64,000 bases of DNA, taken from positions 124,001 through 188,000 of the forward strand of contig NZ_WTEV01000001.1 of assembly GCF_009795885.1 (NCBI RefSeq). The letters run 5' to 3'. This stretch comes from Gilliamella sp. Pas-s25. GTDB taxonomy: Bacteria > Pseudomonadota > Gammaproteobacteria > Enterobacterales > Orbaceae. The notes beneath the pieces are model-generated. The model had not been told where the DNA came from. It made no database searches and saw nothing but the letters and a program-made list of their open reading frames with translations. Below, one piece after another: positions 58,163 to 64,000 of the stretch; the first letter of the stretch is position 1; each line of letters starts with the position of its first letter. The translations under genes and the position numbers were made by a program.

Positions 58163-58825
58163 TTATCTAAAAATATTGAAGTAGTTGATAATATTATCTT
58201 TTGGGGCACCCAAGCATTTTTCGACATAATCTACTTTTATTTCTTGAATGATGCTCGGATTTTCATCAATCAGGAAGTGAGAATAGTCATCTTTAGCAAT
58301 CTTTGCTTTTAAGGATAATATATCTTGTTCAGACATTCTAAATTGTGGTTGAAAATATTGGGTTATTTTAGCGGTATCTTTTGTATAAATTGCAGCAACA
58401 AAATCGGCCGAATCCTGACAATAATTTTTAATATTGGTGTCAGTTGCTTTTATTTTGCTTAATTCAATATCATGTTCAGCTTGGTTTTCTTCAACTACTT
58501 TTTTGAGTTGCATACCATACTTTAATTTATAATTTTCGTTCAAATAAAAACTCAACACACATGATGACTGGTTACTATCATCTTTGCAATTTAAAATGCC
58601 ATGTTTGGTAATATAGTTGTCGAAGTTTTTATCACCAACAATCTGAATTAATTGATTTTTAGCATCAACGACATAAGGGTCATTAGTTTCAGTTTGTTGT
58701 TTTAATAGAAATAGCTGATCTGCTTGTGAAATCGTTTCTTTATTTTTTTTTGGTGAAACTTTTTGGGCACAACTTGCGACAAGAATAGAGACAATGGCGC
58801 ATATAAGGATGTTACTTACTTTCAT
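58163..58825 (-). CDS. Unrecognised lipoprotein at the head of the opgGH operon
   Basis: A 220-residue protein with a lipoprotein signal: MKVSNILICAIVSILVASC, with the lipobox Cys at residue 19 (VASC). The mature part is Lys/Asp/Gln-rich, contains four further Cys (ILNCKDDSNQSSCVLSF, KNYCQDSA and EKCLG), and shows no motif I recognise. It is only 2 bp from opgG, so it is almost certainly co-transcribed and likely acts with periplasmic glucans or the cell envelope. Such a gene is not part of the E. coli opgGH operon. Confidence 0.8.
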   Translation of the reverse strand: MKVSNILICAIVSILVASCAQKVSPKKNKETISQADQLFLLKQQTETNDPYVVDAKNQLIQIVGDKNFDNYITKHGILNCKDDSNQSSCVLSFYLNENYKLKYGMQLKKVVEENQAEHDIELSKIKATDTNIKNYCQDSADFVAAIYTKDTAKITQYFQPQFRMSEQDILSLKAKIAKDDYSHFLIDENPSIIQEIKVDYVEKCLGAPKDNIINYFNIFR

Positions 58826-59030
58826 TTATCAAATTCCATGAATATATTCTTGAGTATAATTTCAAAGTGAACAAATTTGCTATCCATTTAATCCTGTTAT
58901 TAGTAACAACCGTTACCGATAACGATTATTATTGTAGCGCAAAATTATATACTCTTATTGTTTTAAAAACACTAGCAGATTAAATTAAATTTATAAAAGA
59001 ACCTGCTATATAGCGATATAGCCGTTTTTT

Positions 59031-59270
59031 CTAATGTTTACATATTTTTTTATTATCAACTGTAAACACAGATTCATGAACAACAGAAGGTTTAAATTTA
59101 CCCTTTGATTTGAAAAAAGTGATAAGTTGCTCGGCATTCATATCAAATTGAGAACAAGTATGAAACTTTGCATTTGCGCCAAATTTGTCTTTGATGGCAT
59201 TAAGTAAGGAAGATTCTGTGTAGTTATTCCCATCCATCATATGCAAAACTTTATGTCCGTGAATTGACAT
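59031..59270 (-). CDS. yecH: YecH family metal-binding protein
   Basis: A 79-residue protein opening SIHGHKVLHMM, with AKFHTCSQFDMNAEQLI and a C-terminal KKICKH; the His/Cys pattern and length match E. coli YecH (DUF2492), a putative metal binder of unknown role. A GGAGGC ribosome site precedes the ATG. Confidence 0.9.
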   Translation of the reverse strand: MSIHGHKVLHMMDGNNYTESSLLNAIKDKFGANAKFHTCSQFDMNAEQLITFFKSKGKFKPSVVHESVFTVDNKKICKH

Positions 59271-59469
59271 TATAGCCTCCTAAGTTGTTGTTCATTTAAG
59301 TCATGAAACTCAACGTTTCGAGCAGTGAAAGATAGCAGATATTACCAGTAAAAAAAAGAGGTTAAATATTAAAAATATCATAAATTTCTTTTGCTGATTC
59401 CCCTGATGTATATCAGGGGAAAAGTAAGAGCGACGGTGGCAAAACATTGAATAAAGTGTAACGTTATTT

Positions 59470-61413
59470 TTATTCTTTATTCATGGATAATTTGGCGATG
59501 ATTGTTTGATTTTCTCTTTTAACTTGATGAATAACAATCGAGATAGTGTCAGCTAGTTTATAGCAAGTTTCACCTTTAATTTTGATGATGCCTTCATCGG
59601 GTAATGGAATAATTTCTTCTTTGACTGGGTGAATCATTGACAGCGGCACAAATGCAAAAGCACCTATATCACATAAGCGAACCCGAGCGCCACCACGATT
59701 AATATCAATAATTTCAGCTGAGTAATTTTCGCCGATTTTATCTGATAAGTATTGAGCATAAAGATTTTCAGCCATATCGCGTTCAGCAAAGCGTAATATT
59801 TTGCGTCTTTCATTCATACTTTTTAATTGCTCTTTATCTGGCGGGGTTAATTCTTGTGAGCGGATATACGCTTTGATTAGTCGATGATTGACCATATCGC
59901 CGTATTTACGTATTGGTGAAGTCCATGTAGCATAGGCGTCAAATCCTAAACCAAAATGCGGTTGTGGCTCAGTTGAAAAATCTGCAGGACTTTGGAATTT
60001 GCGGAGCTTGGTGGCCAAAAATGGATTATTGTCGATTATACGTCGTAACTTTACATATCCATCGAAAGATAAGAGTGATTCTTTATCAAACTCTGTAATC
60101 CCGTTATCATTTAAAAAATTTACCACTTGTTCAATATATTTATTATCAAAGCCCGAATGAATATTAAAAATCCCAAAGCCAATTTTATGTTGTAATTGTA
60201 ATGTTAAAGCTTGGTTGGCAAGAACCATGACTTCTTCAACAATATGATTAGCAATTCGACGAGTCTCTTTAATTATGGATTGAACTTGACGATTTTCATT
60301 AAGTTTAAAGCGATAATCACCATTATCTTTAAAGACTAATGCATGAGTTTGTCGCCATGTTATGCGAATTTTAGCTAAATCAGCTAACCAGTTTAATTGC
60401 TGTACAATAATTGGGTTATTGGTGGTTAATTCGTCATTATTTTCTAAAAAGTTAGAGACATGGTTATAAGCTAGTTTAGCCTTTGATTCAATCCAAGCTG
60501 GAATAAAGGAAATATCATCGGGAATAATATTGCCCGCTTGGTCAACACTCATCTTACATATCATTGCTGGGCGTTTTTGATTTGCTTTTAATGAGCATAG
60601 TTCATTGGCAAGATCTGCAGGTAACATAGGGATATTAAAATCAGGTAAATAAGTTGTGAAATTTCTAACTTTGGCAATATTATCTAATTCGCTATTTTGT
60701 AATACATATGCGGTAGGGTCAGCAATGGCAACCATTAATTGATAATGCCCCTGTTCATCTTTAGAAACCGCAATGGCATCATCCATATCTTCAGTCTCTT
60801 CGCTATCGATGGTAAAAAAGTGAACATCGGTTAAATCTTGACGGTTAACTAGCTCACCCTCGCTAATTGTCAATGTTTCGGTTTGTGGCGCGTGCGTTTC
60901 TAAATCGTAACGGGCTAATGTTTTTAGCCAAAGTTGATAAGGTGAGCAGCTTTCTGAAACAAAACGAATAACTTCAGCAAGGAAATGGTTATTTTGTTCT
61001 TGCAAAGGATGAGAAATAAGCGTTGCAACCACCCAATCTCCTTCTTGTAGTTTTTCGCTAACTTGTTTGTTTATTTTGCAGCAAATGGCGAAATTTGTGG
61101 GCATATTTTCAGGGTAGATCACCATCGAACGATCTTGAAAACCAATTTTGCCGATAAATTGTTGCAATGCACCTTCAATTAATGATTCAGGTTCGAAAGA
61201 CTCTTTATCGTTATGACTTATTACTGTTCCTGAAACTTTATCGCCATTACAGACTGTTTTCATCTTAGCGACAGGGATGAAATAACTTTTTTTATTATCT
61301 ACATCTAAAAAACCAAATCCTTTTTCATGAGCTCTAACAATACCTTCAACGCGAGGCGTTTGTTCATGGAGTGCTTGTTTTAATTGTGCAAGTAGAGGGT
61401 TATTTTGAAACAT
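59470..61413 (-). CDS. rnb: Ribonuclease II
   Basis: About 647 residues from the ATG at 61413, giving MFQNNPLLAQLK as in E. coli (MFQDNPLLAQLK); an in-frame start 12 bases upstream is less likely. Cold-shock-like domains lie to about 185, the RNB domain has FFTIDSEETEDMDDAIAV (Mg-binding Asp cluster) and FGLGFDAYATWTSPIRKYGD, and a C-terminal S1 domain starts near 560. It is a 3'-5' exoribonuclease for unstructured RNA. The second RNB-family enzyme, RNase R, is at 27.6 kb. Confidence 0.97.
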   Translation of the reverse strand: MFQNNPLLAQLKQALHEQTPRVEGIVRAHEKGFGFLDVDNKKSYFIPVAKMKTVCNGDKVSGTVISHNDKESFEPESLIEGALQQFIGKIGFQDRSMVIYPENMPTNFAICCKINKQVSEKLQEGDWVVATLISHPLQEQNNHFLAEVIRFVSESCSPYQLWLKTLARYDLETHAPQTETLTISEGELVNRQDLTDVHFFTIDSEETEDMDDAIAVSKDEQGHYQLMVAIADPTAYVLQNSELDNIAKVRNFTTYLPDFNIPMLPADLANELCSLKANQKRPAMICKMSVDQAGNIIPDDISFIPAWIESKAKLAYNHVSNFLENNDELTTNNPIIVQQLNWLADLAKIRITWRQTHALVFKDNGDYRFKLNENRQVQSIIKETRRIANHIVEEVMVLANQALTLQLQHKIGFGIFNIHSGFDNKYIEQVVNFLNDNGITEFDKESLLSFDGYVKLRRIIDNNPFLATKLRKFQSPADFSTEPQPHFGLGFDAYATWTSPIRKYGDMVNHRLIKAYIRSQELTPPDKEQLKSMNERRKILRFAERDMAENLYAQYLSDKIGENYSAEIIDINRGGARVRLCDIGAFAFVPLSMIHPVKEEIIPLPDEGIIKIKGETCYKLADTISIVIHQVKRENQTIIAKLSMNKE

Positions 61414-61549
61414 ATGGCTTAACACTAGTTAAAAAGTTAGTATTAAATTCTATCATATTTATGCAAATTGTGGTTATTGAATTAATCGGTGATGACGTTG
61501 AAAATAGACGTATAATAACGCTACTTAAAATTATTGGTCGAATTACAGT

Positions 61550-62299
61550 ATGAAATTAAATTATAAATTGCAGGGCGATGGACAGCCGATTGTATTTTTG
61601 CATGGGGTATTTGGTAGTTTAGATAATTTAAATATGCTTGCGAAAGATTTTGCAAAGCATTATCAAACAGTGCAAGTTGATTTGCGTAACCATGGGCATT
61701 CGCCGTGGTCTGATAAGATGGACTATCAAGCCATGGCCGAAGATGTGGCTGAACTTTGTTATGATTTACAATTAAAAGATATAATATTAATTGGTCATTC
61801 AATGGGGGGCAAGGTAGCTTTACAATTGTCACAGGTGCTCTCAGATACTATCCAAAAAATAGTTGCTATTGATATTGCTCCCATAAAATATCAGCGCTCA
61901 GCCAATGCTATCATTCTAAGAGTATTAACTTATTGCCTTGCAAAGAAGATTACCGACAAAAAACAGATCATGGATTTAATGAGACAAGAGGGTATTAGTG
62001 ATGCAATCATTCTTTTTTTATTAAAATCGTTTAAAAATGAACATTGGTTATTTAATATTCAGGCTATTAACGAACAGTATGGTCATATTTGCGATTGGCA
62101 AACGATTTCACCTTGGTTAAAACCGACGTTATTTATACGCGGTGGCAATTCACCTTATATCACCGATCAGGCTTATCAAGCTATTTTTGAGCAATTTCCG
62201 AATGCAAAAATTGAAGTGGTTGAAGGGGCAGGGCATAATGTTCATTTTGAAAAAACGCAGCAAGTTTTACAACTTTTACATAACTGGTTAGGTGATTAA
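61550..62299 (+). CDS. ybfF: Alpha/beta-hydrolase esterase YbfF
   Basis: A 249-residue hydrolase with the oxyanion motif VFLHGVFGSLDNL, the nucleophile elbow LIGHSMGGKVAL (Ser near 86) and the catalytic His in GAGHNVHFEKT. It resembles E. coli YbfF, an esterase active on acyl-CoA and short esters in vitro; the physiological substrate is unknown. It is divergent from rnb and convergent with the pseudopilin operon. Confidence 0.9.
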   Translation: MKLNYKLQGDGQPIVFLHGVFGSLDNLNMLAKDFAKHYQTVQVDLRNHGHSPWSDKMDYQAMAEDVAELCYDLQLKDIILIGHSMGGKVALQLSQVLSDTIQKIVAIDIAPIKYQRSANAIILRVLTYCLAKKITDKKQIMDLMRQEGISDAIILFLLKSFKNEHWLFNIQAINEQYGHICDWQTISPWLKPTLFIRGGNSPYITDQAYQAIFEQFPNAKIEVVEGAGHNVHFEKTQQVLQLLHNWLGD

Positions 62300-62320
62300 A
62301 TAATATTTAACTGTTAAATA

Positions 62321-62650
62321 TCAATGTGAATCACAAAAAAAACGCTGCTGTTTGACGACTTGTTTGTTGGGTGCACTAACTGTTATTACCACCATTTTAC
62401 ACTGGGCATTATATCTTTTACTGGTGATCGTATAACGCCAACCAGAAGGGATAATTTCATTGGGTGTATAAGGATAGCTATCAAGTAGCTGAAAAGCAAT
62501 TTTATTGGCGCGCAAATAGTTTGCAAAGTAGCGATGTTTATTGAGCAACGCTTGTTGATAGTTAATAAATCCCAGCATAATAATTGAAAATAGTAACGTT
62601 GCTATCATGACTTCAATCAAACTAAAGCCAGCTATATCTTTATTATTCAC
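62321..62650 (-). CDS. ppdC: Minor pseudopilin PpdC-like
   Basis: About 109 residues from a GTG at 62650. This start gives the short prepilin leader (M)NNKDIAG before the cleavage/methylation site FSLIEVMIATLLFS, and a length matching E. coli PpdC (107). An in-frame TTG at 62704 would give an implausibly long leader. The GTG overlaps the ygdB stop (GTGAATAA), implying coupling. The protein is a type IV pilin-like, prepilin-peptidase-dependent protein, probably part of a minor-pilin initiation complex. It ends with a Cys-containing tail (RFFCDSH). Confidence 0.88.
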   Translation of the reverse strand: MNNKDIAGFSLIEVMIATLLFSIIMLGFINYQQALLNKHRYFANYLRANKIAFQLLDSYPYTPNEIIPSGWRYTITSKRYNAQCKMVVITVSAPNKQVVKQQRFFCDSH

Positions 62651-63083
62651 AATGAATAGCCTTTTTTTCTGGGCAATAATCGAGCCAATGGCCTTTTTCG
62701 ACAATTAATCGATTTTTATCAAAATGTGCAAGTGTATATAAATAAATATCTTCGTCTTTGGCTTCGCCACGGACTAATACATATTCATCGACTTTTAATA
62801 AAGACTGTTTTATACAGGCCTTTAGTTGATAAGTTGGTTCGGTCATACAATGCCAATGAGCCTTAGGCGCTTGCCAATTTTGACTAATTGCCCACGTTAA
62901 CGATGAACTGGCTTGATTAAATCGCTGATAGTATTGGCATTCCATTAATATCGCTTTTTGCCATGAGGCAATAAGCAAATTAAAGCCGATCAATATAACC
63001 AAACCCACAACCATTAAAATAATCACCATTAAAATAGTGCTAAAACCATGCGACACATAATGTTGTTTAAAATCGGTTTTCAT
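62643..63083 (-). CDS. ygdB: YgdB family protein (DUF2509), pseudopilin operon
   Basis: A 146-residue protein with one N-terminal membrane helix (STILMVIILMVVGLVILIGF) and a PilX-like layout. The C-terminal GHWLDYCPEKKAIHCE parallels the end of E. coli YgdB (WSDFCPLKERALC). It overlaps ppdB by 17 bp and ppdC by 8 bp. It probably works with the neighbouring pseudopilins. Confidence 0.88.
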   Translation of the reverse strand: MKTDFKQHYVSHGFSTILMVIILMVVGLVILIGFNLLIASWQKAILMECQYYQRFNQASSSLTWAISQNWQAPKAHWHCMTEPTYQLKACIKQSLLKVDEYVLVRGEAKDEDIYLYTLAHFDKNRLIVEKGHWLDYCPEKKAIHCE

Positions 63084-63630
63084 TTTTGATTATTTCAGTT
63101 CTATGATATTTAATCTGTTTGTTTTTTCTTAATTCAGCAGTAACTGATAGGCTTATAGCATAGGGTAGCTGTTTTATTGTAAAGTCGGTTACTTTAATTT
63201 CGTTTGAATCGAACAAGTTTTCCCATTTGCTGCCAACACAATCTATTGATCCTGTTCTATAGGCGATGTTGTTTTCTTTATAGCGATAGGTAAAAACATC
63301 TGAACTCATTGGGTTGAATCTATCCCAAACCCATGAATTGCGAATCTCACTATCATATCGCAGAATAATACATTTGGACTGTTTATTGATTTCAATTGCT
63401 TTAGCGGTCATTTTGTTTGGATCATTAGCAATAAAACCGGCGCGTTTTATGTCTTTCTTCATGCCGGCTAATCCCAATTCGATCGCCTGTTGCAAACGTG
63501 TTTTTTGATAATATTGTATGATGCTTGCTTGTAATTGAATGTAAAAAGAGGTCATTCCCAGCACAATTAAGCTTGATAATATCATGCCAATGAGCATTTC
63601 AAATAGGGAATATCCAGATGCTTTTAACAT
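63067..63630 (-). CDS. ppdB: Minor pseudopilin PpdB-like (PilW family)
   Basis: A 187-residue protein, the same length as E. coli PpdB. The prepilin leader MLKASG precedes YSLFEMLIGMILSSLIVLGM; the mature part has MKKDIKRAGFIAND and WVWDRFNP, paralleling the QRAGYC and IWDRE of PpdB. It overlaps ppdA by 7 bp. Confidence 0.9.
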   Translation of the reverse strand: MLKASGYSLFEMLIGMILSSLIVLGMTSFYIQLQASIIQYYQKTRLQQAIELGLAGMKKDIKRAGFIANDPNKMTAKAIEINKQSKCIILRYDSEIRNSWVWDRFNPMSSDVFTYRYKENNIAYRTGSIDCVGSKWENLFDSNEIKVTDFTIKQLPYAISLSVTAELRKNKQIKYHRTEIIKNENRF

Positions 63631-64000
63631 GGCGGTAAACCTGTTATATAACTGTTTTCTGCACAGAAACGAATGCGTCCAATTAAAGAAATTAAAACTC
63701 TGCTGGTACCTATCTTATTTTTTAATTGAAAAGAGATTGTTTGTGCCATATTGCGGCGCCCTAAAATAAAAGCAGTTTTATTATTTGTTAACTCACTAAT
63801 TTCAACAGAATTATCTGGTTTCATAAAATAAAGTATGCCTGCACTGCACAAGGTGGGTTTTTCATTGTGAGTAATGGCAATGCACCAAGGTGATGTAAAT
63901 TGGTGAATGATGTAATTCTCGTTTCTGCTTGACGCTTTTATTTGAACTTCATATAAAAAATAAGCCAGCTGTTTGGTTGTATCGGCTAATTCATTACGCC
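63624..64000 (-). CDS. ppdA: Minor pseudopilin PpdA-like, 5'-partial at window edge
   Basis: An open frame of about 125 codons runs to the right edge with no start, so the prepilin leader is outside the window. The visible part (RNELADTTKQLAYFLYEV, SPWCIAITHNEKPTLCSAG, FILGRRNMAQTISF, LISLIGRIRFC) parallels the C-terminal part of E. coli PpdA. The gene order ppdA-ppdB-ygdB-ppdC is that of E. coli; thyA and recC, which flank it there, are not visible. Confidence 0.85.
   Translation of the reverse strand, partial: RNELADTTKQLAYFLYEVQIKASSRNENYIIHQFTSPWCIAITHNEKPTLCSAGILYFMKPDNSVEISELTNNKTAFILGRRNMAQTISFQLKNKIGTSRVLISLIGRIRFCAENSYITGLPPC

Overview
The window looks like chromosome of a low-GC (by eye about 35% G+C) gammaproteobacterium. 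Nearly every housekeeping gene reads as an ortholog of an Enterobacterales or Pasteurellales gene, and several E. coli gene neighbourhoods are kept: ygiM-cca, the metT-leuW-gln tRNA cluster, rpoE-rseAB-lepA-lepB-rnc-era, purHD, rnr-rlmB, zapA-6S RNA-fau, xseB-ispA-dxs, opgGH and the ppdA-ppdB-ygdB-ppdC pseudopilins. The low GC, the sugar-PTS content and the subtype I-F CRISPR repeat fit the Orbaceae (Gilliamella-like insect-gut symbionts). That placement is inference from overall appearance, not a computed phylogeny.

Layout. 1-5.2 kb is an alpha-galactoside module: a LamB/ScrY-like porin (its 5' end lies off the window), a LacI-type repressor and a GH36 alpha-galactosidase with candidate CRP and LacI-type sites upstream. 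5.3-7.7 kb holds ygiM, cca (without the usual HD motif) and five tRNA loci, one of them decayed. 8-12.4 kb has a periplasmic DUF1471 protein, NudL and the class I adenylate cyclase. 12.6-19.4 kb is the sigma-E/lepA/lepB/rnc/era block behind a near-consensus sigma-E promoter, with no rseC. 19.4-22.1 kb is an accessory gap with a short secreted protein carrying an invasin-type C-terminal domain, nearby tandem repeats, and an inactivated IS481-family transposase.

22.1-25.1 kb is purHD. 25.1-27.6 kb is non-coding and carries an orphan I-F-type CRISPR array (14 repeats, 13 spacers, no cas genes in the window) between copies of short repeats, including an inverted pair of about 70 bp. 27.6-30.8 kb is rnr-rlmB. 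30.9-31.6 kb contains a duplicated sequence of about 155 bp. 31.9-37.6 kb is a six-gene PTS operon: a PRD/EIIB/EIIA regulator, an EIIB, an ascorbate-type EIIC, a small helical protein, a class II aldolase and an unassigned P-loop kinase. Together they suggest import, second phosphorylation and aldol cleavage of an unidentified sugar. Next is a convergent catalase.

40-47.2 kb is a Fur-box-preceded yddB-yddA-pqqL cluster, homologous to the Fus ferredoxin-iron import system. 47.5-54.1 kb (minus strand) holds fau, 6S RNA, zapA, dxs, ispA, xseB, rmuC and epmA. 54.2-58.8 kb is opgGH with an unrecognised lipoprotein gene at the head of the operon. 59-64 kb has a YecH-family protein, RNase II, the YbfF esterase and a minor-pseudopilin operon cut by the right edge.

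The most interesting parts are the PTS/aldolase/kinase operon, the ferredoxin-type uptake cluster, the orphan CRISPR array with its repeat-rich flanks, and the secreted-protein locus at 20 kb.
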